Part shown: in pieces, positions 32,779-41,296 of the stretch
Numbering within the stretch: the stretch's first letter is position 1
How the letters are laid out: each line of letters opens with the position of its first letter
NCBI GenBank assembly: GCA_049511415.1
Contig: JBEKYC010000006.1
Span: 186,001 to 250,000 of the forward strand
DNA from: Bog-159 sp049511415
Lineage (GTDB): Bacteria > Acidobacteriota > Terriglobia > Bryobacterales > Bryobacteraceae
DNA length: 64,000 nt
Direction of reading: 5' to 3'
Made by a program: the position numbers and the translations under genes
Notes under the pieces: model-generated
Told to the model about the DNA's origin: nothing
Seen by the model: the letters and a program-made list of their open reading frames with translations, nothing else
Databases searched by the model: none

Positions 32779-34959
32779 ATGAAGCATATTCTCAATCTGA
32801 CCTGCGCGGCATTGCTTGTGACATGCGGCCACATGGTAATGTTCGCGCAGTCCCCCACCAAGTCCGTAACCGCCGTCCCCCGCCTCGTGAAGTTCGGCGG
32901 AAAACTGGCCGACACCGGAGGCAAACCGTTGACCGGGGTCGTCGGAGTGACATTCTCCATCTATGAAACACAGGAGGGCGGAGCGCCGATCTGGATGGAA
33001 TCCCAAAATATCGAGGCCGATGCCGCCGGTGAGTACACGGCTCTGCTCGGCTCTACCAAAAACGAAGGCATTCCCACCGAAATCTTTGGCTCCGGACAAC
33101 GTTGGCTGGGCATCCAGCCGCAAGGCGAACCCGAGCGGCCGCGCATCCTATTGACCAGCGTGCCGTACTCGCTCAAAGCCGTGGATGCGGAGACCTTGGG
33201 CGGACTCCCAGCCTCCGCGTATGCTTTGGCCGGCGCGACTGGAATGAGTGCTGCCGGATCTGCCGGCCCGGCCGGCTCTTCCGCCATCGCTGCTCCACCA
33301 TCCGCATCGCCCCGTCCCGCCAGCGCCCAGACAACTAACGTTACCGGCACCGGCACCGCCGGCACCATCGCCGTCTGGAGCAGCAGCAGCAATCTGGCAA
33401 GTTCGGTGATCATCGAAAAAAGCGGCAATATCGGCATCGGCGTCACCCCCGCCACGACCAAATTCGATGTCGTAAGCGCTGCCAACGCCATTTTCGGCCA
33501 GACCACCAGCGACACCGGCATAGGCGTCGGTGGCCAAACCACCGCCACCAGCGGCCAGACATTCGGCGTCGTGGGAGACTCCGTGAGCCCCACCGGCGGT
33601 GGCGTACAGGGCCAAAATAGCGCCACCACGGGCGTCGCCTTTGGCGTGACCGCAGTTACCTCCAGCGTCGCCGGGACCGGCGTGGCGGGCTTGGCCGAGG
33701 CGACCAGCGGCGAAAATTACGGCGTCGCCGGTCAGTCTAATAGCTCCGACGGCGTCGGCGCTTACGGCACCGCCACTGCCACCACCGGCAGCGCCATCGG
33801 CGTATATGGAGTCACCGCGAGCGACAGCGGATACGCTGTCTGGGGCGATGCGCAAGCCACCAGCGGAACCACTATCGGCGTCTACGGACAGGACGAAAGC
33901 ACCACAGGTTACGGAGTCGAGGGCCAAGCCACAGCCACCTCCGGAGACACCGTTGGCGTCTACGGCAAGGCCGTCAGTACCACCGGAACCGGCGTGGAAG
34001 GCATAGCGATCGCGACAACTGGCGAAACCATCGCCGTCAACGGAGCGGATATGAGCAGTTCGGGAGCCGGTGTTAGTGGCACCAACTCTTCCACCACTGG
34101 CGAAACCTACGGCGTCATCGGTGCCACTCTCAGCGACTCTGGGATCGGCATGTGGGGCGTCGGTACAGCCCCCAGCACACTAGGCGGCGAACTGGGATTC
34201 GCGCCTTTGGGCGTGTGGGGCGATACGCACTATTCCGACGCCATCGGCGTCCTGGGAACTGCCGATGACGGTTACGCCATCGCGGCCTACAACAACGCTA
34301 CCAATGTCCCCGCTATGTTTGTCGAGAATCAGGAAGATGGAAATAGCTCTGCTACCGTTTTCGCCACCTACAGCGACTATGGCGGGTTCTGCGATATCTT
34401 TGTCAACGGCAATCTCTCCTGCAGCGGCTCGGTCGGCGGACACGCCGTCCTTTCCAATGGCCCTGGCGGTTCCCGCGACGTCGCCCTGTATTCCGTCCAG
34501 TCGCCGGAAAACTGGTTTGAAGATATGGGCGCCGGCCAGTTGCACGGCGGCGCCGCCGTGGTCAAGCTCGATCCCGACTACGCCGAAACCGTCAACACCG
34601 GAATGGACTACCACGTCTTCCTGACGCCGAAGGGAGATTGCAAGGGTTTGTACGTCGCCAACGAATCCGCTACCAGCTTTGAAGTGCATGAGTTGGGTGG
34701 TGGAACTTCATCCATCGCCTTCGATTACCGCATCGTGGCGCGCCGCAAAGGCTTCGAGAATGTCCGCATGGCCGATCTGACCGGAAAGATCGCCAGGGGA
34801 CCCAGCCGGAAAATAGCAACAGGCGCGCACGCCGTCCGCACCATGCCGCGTTTCGCCAAGCCGGCGGCCGATCCGGTCCGCCCGGCCCGCAAGCCGTCAT
34901 CCCTCGCAGTTAAGCCGGTCCGCCTTGCCGCCGGGTCTCCGGCTCCGCTATCGCGCTGA
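32779..34959 (+). CDS. secreted Gly/Ser/Thr repeat protein with 26-residue repeats
   Basis: 726 residues. A signal peptide ends near MVMFAQ. Residues ~25-130 look like the conserved head of acidobacterial surface proteins (VTFSIYETQEGGAPIW, LTSVPYSLKAVDAETLGGLP ASAYA), and ETLGGLPASAYA resembles a tail-fibre motif. About residues 225-480 are built of 26-residue repeats of the form GVYGxxxSTTGxGVxGxAxATSGxTx, which should form a beta-helix or fibre. An ordered C-terminal part (~500-665) and a basic, Pro-rich tail follow. Similar repeats occur in proteins that end in an endosialidase chaperone, but that chaperone is missing here. Probable role: an adhesin or surface fibre. A strong AGGAG supports the start. 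Confidence 0.7.
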   Translation: MKHILNLTCAALLVTCGHMVMFAQSPTKSVTAVPRLVKFGGKLADTGGKPLTGVVGVTFSIYETQEGGAPIWMESQNIEADAAGEYTALLGSTKNEGIPTEIFGSGQRWLGIQPQGEPERPRILLTSVPYSLKAVDAETLGGLPASAYALAGATGMSAAGSAGPAGSSAIAAPPSASPRPASAQTTNVTGTGTAGTIAVWSSSSNLASSVIIEKSGNIGIGVTPATTKFDVVSAANAIFGQTTSDTGIGVGGQTTATSGQTFGVVGDSVSPTGGGVQGQNSATTGVAFGVTAVTSSVAGTGVAGLAEATSGENYGVAGQSNSSDGVGAYGTATATTGSAIGVYGVTASDSGYAVWGDAQATSGTTIGVYGQDESTTGYGVEGQATATSGDTVGVYGKAVSTTGTGVEGIAIATTGETIAVNGADMSSSGAGVSGTNSSTTGETYGVIGATLSDSGIGMWGVGTAPSTLGGELGFAPLGVWGDTHYSDAIGVLGTADDGYAIAAYNNATNVPAMFVENQEDGNSSATVFATYSDYGGFCDIFVNGNLSCSGSVGGHAVLSNGPGGSRDVALYSVQSPENWFEDMGAGQLHGGAAVVKLDPDYAETVNTGMDYHVFLTPKGDCKGLYVANESATSFEVHELGGGTSSIAFDYRIVARRKGFENVRMADLTGKIARGPSRKIATGAHAVRTMPRFAKPAADPVRPARKPSSLAVKPVRLAAGSPAPLSR

Positions 34960-34985
34960 TCCATTTTCGCAGGTAGCCATTCTGT

Positions 34986-35005
34986 GGGAGGGCTTTAGCC
35001 CTCCC
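34986..35005. terminator. GC-rich hairpin after the repeat-protein gene
   Basis: A perfect inverted repeat, GGGAGGGCT / AGCCCTCCC, with a two-base TT centre lies 27 bp after the repeat-protein stop and 37 bp from the end of the convergent protease gene. It has no T tract, so it may be a dispersed palindrome as much as a terminator. A degenerate form of its left part occurs near 47922-47940. Confidence 0.5.
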
Positions 35006-35041
35006 TAGGCTCCGGACCGTAGAACCGGACGAAGCTCCGCA

Positions 35042-36238
35042 TTAAATCAGCCGGCGCATCTTCAAGCCAACCGTGAGCTTTTGCGTTCCGCGCTCGATCG
35101 CAAGCCCATACTCCCGATCCCCCGACTCGAACATCTCTCGGATCTGCGTCAGAGTCAGTTCGGCCGCGCGCTTGCCATCAATCGCCAGAAGTACGTCCCC
35201 TCCCCGCAGGCCGGCGTCCTCAGCCGCCGAATGCTTAACGACACCCCGCACGACGAAACGATGAAAATCGGGGGGAACGGTCACCAGTTGTAGTCCGCTC
35301 AGGTCACCGCGAAATGGCCGATCGGCTGGGATCTCCGGCGTCAGGAATATGCGGCTGTGCGCATAATCGTACGCCACCCGAAAGCGTTCCAGTATGGCGG
35401 TTCCGATAATCCCGTCGATATGCGGGTCGTCCAGGACGCCGGTGCCATCCAGAGTGAATACCGCAATCGGTTCAGCGAAAGTGAATGGAGCCATCCGCAA
35501 AAATGCGATTCGTCCTGCTTTCATCTCCATCTTGCCGCCGACTGCCTCCACCAGCGGCAGATCGATGCGTTCCCCGGTTTGTAGAAGCTCTGGATACCGC
35601 TCGATAAATGGTTTGCTGAAAAGAACCGCCCCCCTCGCCAACCCGCTATCCAACACAAAGCGGCCACCGGCTGTTCCTCCACCCGGCAGGCCAATCTCGG
35701 CGCGCACATACGGTACGTTGCCGTTAAGAGTTACGGGCACCTCCACGGACCCCGCTACAGGAGTAAAGGTACTGGCATCCAGAAAGCGAATCCGTTTTGC
35801 GCCGTAGTCAACTTCCACCACCTGCGGCGCAAATGCACCCACACTTAGAATGCCATCGGTCGCGTGGCCGGCCTGCGTGGCGATGTAATCGACGGACAAA
35901 ACGGCCATGCTCTGGTTCTTCAGCTCGATCGGACCAATGCCGACGCTCACACCCGACGCAATCGGCATTGTCTCGCTTCCGCCCCTCCCCGGCCCGGCGG
36001 CTTGAATTGAATCACCCGTCACCAGTTTCAGGCGTTGCGCCGCGGAGGGAGAAATGATCGAAACCGACGCGCCCGTATCCAAAACAAAGGGCGTAGGATC
36101 GGAACCATTAATTCTCACCTCGATGTAAACCAGGCCACCAACCGGCTCACAGGCTATCGAATATTCGGCCGGACCAGCCAATGCGCAACCACCGAGAGCC
36201 AGCCACAGCACTCTTGTAATCAAACCTGAAATCCTCAT
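35042..36238 (-). CDS. exported retropepsin-like aspartyl protease with PDZ domain
   Basis: 398 residues. A signal peptide covers ~1-23. Two retropepsin-like halves follow: the first has the catalytic triplet Asp54-Thr-Gly (FVLDTGASVSIISP), the second a related FVLDSGLARGAVLF near ~193. DGIIGTAILERFRVAYDYAH completes the fold. A PDZ domain covers ~315-398 (AEDAGLRGGDVLLAIDGKRA). One chain with two halves could work as a pseudo-dimer; the second triplet being DSG rather than DTG still leaves an Asp. The PDZ domain probably selects C-terminal peptides. The start is 10 bp after the XRE gene, with AAGGAT before the ATG, so it is in that repressor's operon. Confidence 0.85.
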   Translation of the reverse strand: MRISGLITRVLWLALGGCALAGPAEYSIACEPVGGLVYIEVRINGSDPTPFVLDTGASVSIISPSAAQRLKLVTGDSIQAAGPGRGGSETMPIASGVSVGIGPIELKNQSMAVLSVDYIATQAGHATDGILSVGAFAPQVVEVDYGAKRIRFLDASTFTPVAGSVEVPVTLNGNVPYVRAEIGLPGGGTAGGRFVLDSGLARGAVLFSKPFIERYPELLQTGERIDLPLVEAVGGKMEMKAGRIAFLRMAPFTFAEPIAVFTLDGTGVLDDPHIDGIIGTAILERFRVAYDYAHSRIFLTPEIPADRPFRGDLSGLQLVTVPPDFHRFVVRGVVKHSAAEDAGLRGGDVLLAIDGKRAAELTLTQIREMFESGDREYGLAIERGTQKLTVGLKMRRLI

Positions 36239-36248
36239 GGTTTATCCT

Positions 36249-36485
36249 TTATTTACTGACCGGCGTGGCCCGTCGCTTATCAAGGGCGGTGCTCACGTCA
36301 TCTAGGAAGATCTGCTCGACGGGCATTCCGAAAAGTCTCCCGATCGCCAGCGCCAGCGGAAGACTCGGATCGTAACGCCCGGACTCGATTGCATGGATCG
36401 TCTGGCGCGACACATTCAGCCGGTCCCCGAGTTCCACCTTGGTCCAACCGCGCGCAGACCGCAGCTCTTCAACGCGGTTTTTCAT
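36249..36485 (-). CDS. XRE-family small transcriptional regulator
   Basis: 78 residues, nearly all one helix-turn-helix domain of the Cro/XRE type (RSARGWTKVELGDRLNVSRQ, TIHAIESGRYDPSLPLALAI), followed by LFGMPVEQIFLDD, as in the YozG-like group. The ATG at 36485 overlaps the stop of the upstream membrane protein by ATGA, so translation is coupled. A longer frame to 36554 would run into the neighbour and is rejected. A palindromic operator lies in the operon promoter, so it most likely represses its own operon and responds to an unknown signal, perhaps through the membrane protein. Confidence 0.88.
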   Translation of the reverse strand: MKNRVEELRSARGWTKVELGDRLNVSRQTIHAIESGRYDPSLPLALAIGRLFGMPVEQIFLDDVSTALDKRRATPVSK

Positions 36486-36886
36486 AAATGCAGGAGGCGC
36501 TTCACGACGCGCCATAGGATCATGGCGAAAGCCATTCCAGGCCATACCCACCACATCGACAAGTGTGGAAAACCGGCCAGTTCAAAGAAGCCGTAGGCCA
36601 GTGTCCAGATTCCGGTTGCGGCAGCCGCCACCGCAAAATACTCCGCCACCGTCCGCCGCAGATATTCATCGATACGCAGGAAATGGCGCACCGCGCTGGC
36701 CGACATCAGAAGGATGCCGGCGCATGGCGCTATCAGCAACAGGATCCGCGAGGAAGGATGCGCCGCTGCGCGAGCATAAGGGATGCAGATCCAAACGGCC
36801 AGCAAATAGAAGGCGAGACCCGCCGTATACTCAAATAGGTAGCGCCTGCTCCAAATCCTAAATACTCCACCACTGCTTATTGGCAT
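36482..36886 (-). CDS. four-helix membrane protein paired with XRE regulator
   Basis: 134 residues with four predicted transmembrane helices: around LFEYTAGLAFYLLAVWICIP, ILLLIAPCAGILLMSASAV, YFAVAAAATGIWTLAYGFF and MWWVWPGMAFAMILWRVV. I do not recognise a named family, though small membrane proteins next to YozG-like regulators are a common pairing. GGAGA sits 5 bases before the ATG at 36886; the longer frame to 36943 would cross the promoter. It is the first gene of the operon membrane protein - XRE - aspartyl protease. A role as sensor or regulator of the XRE protein is inference only. Confidence 0.75.
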   Translation of the reverse strand: MPISSGGVFRIWSRRYLFEYTAGLAFYLLAVWICIPYARAAAHPSSRILLLIAPCAGILLMSASAVRHFLRIDEYLRRTVAEYFAVAAAATGIWTLAYGFFELAGFPHLSMWWVWPGMAFAMILWRVVKRLLHL

Positions 36887-36890
36887 AATC

Positions 36891-36961
36891 TCTCCGCGTA
36901 AAGGTTCCTTTACATTTATACATCGGACGGACCGAAACGTCAAGTCCCCTTTACGCGGAGA
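36891..36961 (-). promoter_or_regulatory. promoter with nested palindromic operator
   Basis: On the minus strand, -35 TTGACG (36938-36943), a 17-bp spacer and -10 TATAAA (36915-36920) form a near-consensus promoter. The arms GTAAAGG/CCTTTAC with a two-base centre (36898-36913) cover the predicted start site. A perfect 14-bp inverted repeat, TCTCCGCGTAAAGG (36891-36904) against its complement at 36948-36961, brackets the whole promoter with 43 bp between. The shared half-site is GTAAAGG. This is what an XRE dimer operator with a second distal half-site would look like. Confidence 0.75.
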
Positions 36962-36971
36962 TTACACCGTT

Positions 36972-36995
36972 CTTACCGGATCGGGATCCGGTAAG
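36972..36995. terminator. palindrome at the 3' end of the envelope protein gene
   Basis: CTTACCGGATC / GATCCGGTAAG, a perfect 11-bp inverted repeat with a two-base centre, covers the last codons and stop (TAA at 36973-36975) of the minus-strand gene. It could end that transcript before the next operon's promoter. There is no T tract. Confidence 0.4.
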
Positions 36996-38559
36996 CAATT
37001 CCAAATGCCGGCCGCACCGCCCAGTTCCGCACCGTCGGCGGCGTCACGGTAGTGCCCGTGGGAAAAACTTCGCCGACATAGTATCCCCCCGTGTACTGCT
37101 GATATCGTCCGTCGTGGAATCCAGCCATGATCGAGAACCTCTGAATGCCCAACGAAAAGCCCTCGAAGAACTCCCCTTCCGTAGTCCCGTTGTTCGGGTT
37201 GATGTCCACGCCCGCGACCGGACCGAACGACCACAGGTACCCCAGCTTATGCACCGGCGATCCGTTCTTGACCCAGTGCGGCAGGAAGTTCACCCAACGC
37301 CATTCCACGAACACCCCGGGCATGAACTGATACCAAGATTTCGACGTGTCCGCCAGAACTGTATTCGGGCCGCATGGGGTAGTCGCAGGGGTCGGGCACG
37401 CCGACTGTTGCGCCGGAGTCCACGGGGACGTAACCGATCCCACCTGCCGCCCGCCTAACAGCGAGAAAATTGTCCCCGCCGAGATGTCCACGTGCGGCAG
37501 ACCCTCGTAGTACGCGGTGAAAACGATATTGTCGAACGCCTGGTTGTTGGAGATCGCATCTTTGCATGTGACCGTCTCCGTCACCGTTTTCCCCGAGAAA
37601 TAAGCCATCGGCAATATTTGACTGGTCAACGGAGATTTCTCGTCCAAGCCCCACAGGAAATCGTAAAGCTGCCGCATGCTTTTGCGCCTGGAGTTCTCGT
37701 CCTTTAGGGCCTCCGCCGCCGTTGTTACCTCTGCGGTAAGCCTGACGATGAGATCCATATCCGCGGCGATCCTTTGCTGCTCGCTCGGCGGAGCGCCGGT
37801 CGCGTAAGCCAGCAGGCGGACGCGCAGGTCGTTCAATCGGCTTCCAAAACTCGCGTAGTCGGGCAACGGAGCCACCAAGGCCGCGGCCGTCTTGCTTTTC
37901 AAATCCTCGATCGCCGCTATTGCGGCGGGGTCATTCGGATACGAATAGCTCTTGTCCGCCTGCAACGCTTTCAAGTACGCGTGGTACGCGTCGTCGGGAT
38001 TGTTGATGTCTCTCGCGACCGCTCCCAGGTCCGCCTCGATCTGTGCCAGCGTCGAAAGCCGCGCGCCTCTTTCTGCCGGCGGAAACCGCGCCGCCGCTTC
38101 GGCCGCGGCATTAAACTGCCCGCCTTGCAAAACATTGGCAGTCGCCTGGAGCGCTCCAATCCCAGCCCCCGCCGTCAATAACGCTGCAATGTTCGCACTC
38201 AAATCCCGCGTCGGCGCCGCCGGAGTTGCCGCCACCGTGCATTGCAGAAATGGGGAGCTCTGCTGCAGCACCACCGCCGCCTCGCCGCGCGGCTTCTCCT
38301 TCAGGAAGATGAACGGCTTCACCTGCACATCCCAGTGCGCGTGCGGCATCCACGGCCCGGCATCGCTGTTCGGCTGCGGCGTGCCGCCGAGATAGATGGT
38401 CACTTTGCAGCGATCTGCCGATTTGTATTCGTCACACTCGGGCCACAGTTTGACCTTGTCCGGAATCTGCTTCGACGGCACGCCCCGGATTGTCTCCGGA
38501 TCGTCCGCGAACGCCGTTCCGGCTGATAGCAACGCAATCCACAACCACACTTTTGACAT
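36973..38559 (-). CDS. exported protein of unknown function, possibly outer-membrane
   Basis: 528 residues. The signal peptide MSKVWLWIALLSAGTAFA is clear. Residues ~20-110 form a first domain (VPSKQIPDKVKLWPECDEYK, RCKVTIYLGG). A long Ala-rich helical region follows (~150-320), with IAALLTAGAGIGALQATANV. The C-terminal ~180 residues are rich in alternating aromatic and Gly strands (FGPVAGVDINPNNGTTEG, SIMAGFHDGRYQQYTGGYYV) like a small beta-barrel. I do not recognise the family. AGGAGGG 10 bases before the ATG at 38559 fixes the start; a 139-codon upstream extension overlaps the divergent M61 gene and is rejected. It diverges from the M61 peptidase with ~200 bp between. Confidence 0.7.
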   Translation of the reverse strand: MSKVWLWIALLSAGTAFADDPETIRGVPSKQIPDKVKLWPECDEYKSADRCKVTIYLGGTPQPNSDAGPWMPHAHWDVQVKPFIFLKEKPRGEAAVVLQQSSPFLQCTVAATPAAPTRDLSANIAALLTAGAGIGALQATANVLQGGQFNAAAEAAARFPPAERGARLSTLAQIEADLGAVARDINNPDDAYHAYLKALQADKSYSYPNDPAAIAAIEDLKSKTAAALVAPLPDYASFGSRLNDLRVRLLAYATGAPPSEQQRIAADMDLIVRLTAEVTTAAEALKDENSRRKSMRQLYDFLWGLDEKSPLTSQILPMAYFSGKTVTETVTCKDAISNNQAFDNIVFTAYYEGLPHVDISAGTIFSLLGGRQVGSVTSPWTPAQQSACPTPATTPCGPNTVLADTSKSWYQFMPGVFVEWRWVNFLPHWVKNGSPVHKLGYLWSFGPVAGVDINPNNGTTEGEFFEGFSLGIQRFSIMAGFHDGRYQQYTGGYYVGEVFPTGTTVTPPTVRNWAVRPAFGIAYRIPIR

Positions 38560-38758
38560 TTCGACCAACCCTCCTGCATCTATAAGCGGATAACCGGCCG
38601 AAAACGGGACAAGAAACATGTGCTGCCGGGGGAACAGCCGCGAAGCAATCGCCCGCTGCGCGTCCCACATGTTGCTTGCCCCGCGCGTTCTAATGTCTGG
38701 TACGCTACCTCGTAGCTCGAATCCGTCGGGCGCTAATCCCGGAAAGGAACCGCCGCGC

Positions 38759-40621
38759 ATGCGCAGCCGCCAATACGTTTCGTCGATGCTCCTCTTTGCA
38801 GCGTCCGCTCTCGCCCAGAAGTTGCCTATCCAAATCACTGCGGACCTTTCCGCGGCTCCCCGCAAGCTGCTCCACGCCGAAATCGATATTCCCGTTTCCC
38901 CTGGACCCCTGGTGCTCACGACACCGAAGTGGATCCCCGGCGCGCACAGTCCCCATGGCCCGGTCGCGGACATCACCGGCGTCGTCTTTACGGCGGATGG
39001 AAAAACCCTGTCCTGGCGGCGTGACGATATCGAGCTTTACGAGTTCCACCTGACAGTTCCTGCCGGCGTCACTTCCGTCCATGCGCATCTGGACTCCATC
39101 GCCGCCTCGAACACCAACAACATCGCGGTCCTCGAATGGGAAAAACTGATGCTGTATCCCACCGGCATTCCGGTGCGCCAGATTCCCATCCAACCCTCCG
39201 TAAATGTGCCCGCCGGCTGGGGAATCGGCACTTCACTGACACCCATCTCCCCGTATGATCCGCGGCATCCGGCCGGCGGCCTGGTCCGCTATGCCGCGAC
39301 TACCGTCGAGATGCTGGAGGATTCGCCCATCATGACCGGGCGCTACTTTCGCGAATACCCGCTCGCGCCCGAAGTCACGCCCAAACACTACATCGATCTG
39401 GTCGGCGAAGCGCCCGAAGACGTGGAGATCCGTGCCACCGTGCTCGAGCACTGGTCCGGTCTGATCCGCGAGGCGGGCGCCATGTACGGCGCTCCGCACT
39501 ATCGTAGCTATCACTTCCTCCTCGCGCTCCGCGGCACTCGCGGCGGTGGCGGCCTGGAACATCACGAATCTTCCGACAACAGCCTGCCCGAGCGCGCCCT
39601 GACCACCGACGACAACGAAATGGCCGCCGGCGACCTCCTGCCGCATGAGTTCACCCACTCCTGGAATGGCAAATATCGCCGCCCCGCCGGGCTGGCGACC
39701 CCCGACTTCGCCACTCCCATGAAAGGCGATCTGCTATGGATTTATGAAGGCCTCACCGACTACCTCGGTGCCGTGCTGGCAGCCCGCTGTGGAGCCATTT
39801 CGCCGCAGCACTTCCGCGAGTCCATGGCACTCGATGCCGCCAATATGGACGCCACCTCCGGCCGCGCCTGGCGCAGTATCGGAGACACCGCCATAGCCGC
39901 CTCCGTGCTGCACGGCGGCGACACCTGGGCCAACTGGCGGCGCAGCGTGGACTACTACCCGGAAGGCAAGCTGCTCTGGCTGGATGTCGATACCACCATC
40001 CGCAAGCTCTCCGGCAACCAGAAGAACTTGCGCGATTTCATGTCCGTCTTTCTCAACCAAGGCGGCGGGATCGCCCCCTCCGTGGTTCCCTACGACTTCA
40101 ACGAAATTGTGAACGACCTGAATGCGGTGGTCAAGCACGACTGGGCCGGCTTCTTAAACGACCGTGTCAACGGCATCCATCCCCAAGCCAATGTGGAGGG
40201 CATCGAGCAGGGCGGCTACCGTTTGGTTTATACCGACAAACCCACCGACTTCGAGAAAGCCTCCTCCGCTTTGCGCAGCGCCGTTAAGGACGTCTGGTTC
40301 TCCCTCGGCATCGCTCTCGAAACCGACGGCGCCATCTCGGACGTGCGTGTAGGTGGTCCCGCGGATAAAGCCGGATTCGTTCCGGGAGAGAAGATCATGG
40401 CGGTCAACGGAAAGGTCTTTTCGAAGGAAGCGTTGCATGCGGCCATCCGGCAGAGCCAAACCGCGGCCGCGCCCATGCGATTCATCCTGCAGAACGAAAC
40501 GCTGGTCAACCTGGTGGACGTAGACTATCACGATGGCGAACGCTATCCCACCTTGGTGCGCACCGAGGGCACACCCGCCTATCTCGACGACATCGCCAAA
40601 CCTCTCGCCGCGCCGCGCTGA
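38759..40621 (+). CDS. M61-family glycyl aminopeptidase-like protein with PDZ domain
   Basis: 620 residues. The signal peptide (SSMLLFAASALAQ) predicts export. An N-terminal beta domain, a thermolysin-like catalytic domain with zinc motif H296-E-F-T-H300 (LLPHEFTHSWNGKYRRP), and the downstream zinc-ligand helix LLWIYEGLTDYLG match the M61 family. A C-terminal PDZ domain covers ~510-600 (DVRVGGPADKAGFVPGEKIM). Known members are aminopeptidases that release N-terminal Gly/Ala/Ser. The start at 38759 has GGAAAGGA upstream and is followed by the signal peptide; the 47-codon extension is rejected. It ends before a strong terminator hairpin and is convergent with the next gene. Confidence 0.92.
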   Translation: MRSRQYVSSMLLFAASALAQKLPIQITADLSAAPRKLLHAEIDIPVSPGPLVLTTPKWIPGAHSPHGPVADITGVVFTADGKTLSWRRDDIELYEFHLTVPAGVTSVHAHLDSIAASNTNNIAVLEWEKLMLYPTGIPVRQIPIQPSVNVPAGWGIGTSLTPISPYDPRHPAGGLVRYAATTVEMLEDSPIMTGRYFREYPLAPEVTPKHYIDLVGEAPEDVEIRATVLEHWSGLIREAGAMYGAPHYRSYHFLLALRGTRGGGGLEHHESSDNSLPERALTTDDNEMAAGDLLPHEFTHSWNGKYRRPAGLATPDFATPMKGDLLWIYEGLTDYLGAVLAARCGAISPQHFRESMALDAANMDATSGRAWRSIGDTAIAASVLHGGDTWANWRRSVDYYPEGKLLWLDVDTTIRKLSGNQKNLRDFMSVFLNQGGGIAPSVVPYDFNEIVNDLNAVVKHDWAGFLNDRVNGIHPQANVEGIEQGGYRLVYTDKPTDFEKASSALRSAVKDVWFSLGIALETDGAISDVRVGGPADKAGFVPGEKIMAVNGKVFSKEALHAAIRQSQTAAAPMRFILQNETLVNLVDVDYHDGERYPTLVRTEGTPAYLDDIAKPLAAPR

Positions 40622-40636
40622 CACCCGTCAAAACAA

Positions 40637-40667
40637 AAGCTCCACCGCATCTGTTGCGGTGGAGCTT
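40637..40667 (-). terminator. intrinsic terminator between convergent genes
   Basis: A perfect 13-bp stem (AAGCTCCACCGCA / TGCGGTGGAGCTT) with the loop TCTGT. On the minus strand it is followed by TTTTGTTTTG, a good T tract, so it ends the gene at 40688-41116. On the plus strand it could also stop the M61 transcript. Confidence 0.8.
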
Positions 40668-40687
40668 GGCCGGTTCCATACGCACTC

Positions 40688-41116
40688 TTAACGGACGCTC
40701 AGCGCGGGCAGGATCACCGCCGCCATGGCTGGGCTGCCACTCTCGGTCAGTTCCCGCTCCAGTTTGGACGCCGCCACATGCCCGCAAACCGCGTTGGTCT
40801 TCACCTCAGCCAGGAAGTAGCGATCGCCGATCTGGTGGAACACGACGACGTTCTTGTCCGTCGCCCGCCGGTAGCCGCTCTCGGTGCCCGGCGCCAGCAA
40901 CAGGATCTGCTTGTGGGTTTCCACATTTTCGATCGCCATCACGTCGCGGCCGCTGGAAGCCGTCGACATGGTGTACGAACCGGCCGGCAGCGTAGTGCCC
41001 TGCACGGTGAATGCGAACGGGATGTCGGCAGTCGCCTTGGTTTGTGCCCGCAGGCCGCTGGCACTCGACAGCGCAACCGCGCCGACGGTCAGGATCATGC
41101 TCGTTAACGTTTTCAT
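40688..41116 (-). CDS. small exported protein of unknown function
   Basis: 142 residues. A signal peptide (MKTLTSMILTVGAVALSSAS) is followed by TKATADIPFAFTVQGTTLPA, GSYTMSTASSGRDVMAIENV and VFHQIGDRYFLAEVKT. I associate this small beta-rich domain with a family that is abundant in acidobacteria, of unknown function. The ATG at 41116 has GAGGAG 8 bases upstream; the frame extends a further 92 codons, but that part overlaps the divergent regulator and is not conserved-looking. It has its own strong terminator, so it is monocistronic. The envelope location is inferred from the signal peptide. Confidence 0.75.
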   Translation of the reverse strand: MKTLTSMILTVGAVALSSASGLRAQTKATADIPFAFTVQGTTLPAGSYTMSTASSGRDVMAIENVETHKQILLLAPGTESGYRRATDKNVVVFHQIGDRYFLAEVKTNAVCGHVAASKLERELTESGSPAMAAVILPALSVR

Positions 41117-41296
41117 TTTCGTATCTCCTCTGTCTAGCTCCCGATGCGCCTCTCGCTCGGTGGCTGACGCCGCACATAAAGGCAACTCCAGCGCCAAACC
41201 GCGCTGCAATGCTAATGCAGCACTTACACATTCGACACGGCCGCCAAAGGGAACCTCCAGGTGAATCCGGTAACCAAAAGGTGAAAAATAGAAGAT

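Noticed and set aside
38560..38976. 139-codon N-terminal extension of the envelope protein
   Set aside because: It overlaps the divergent M61 gene, lacks conserved features and ignores the AGGAGGG and signal peptide at 38559.
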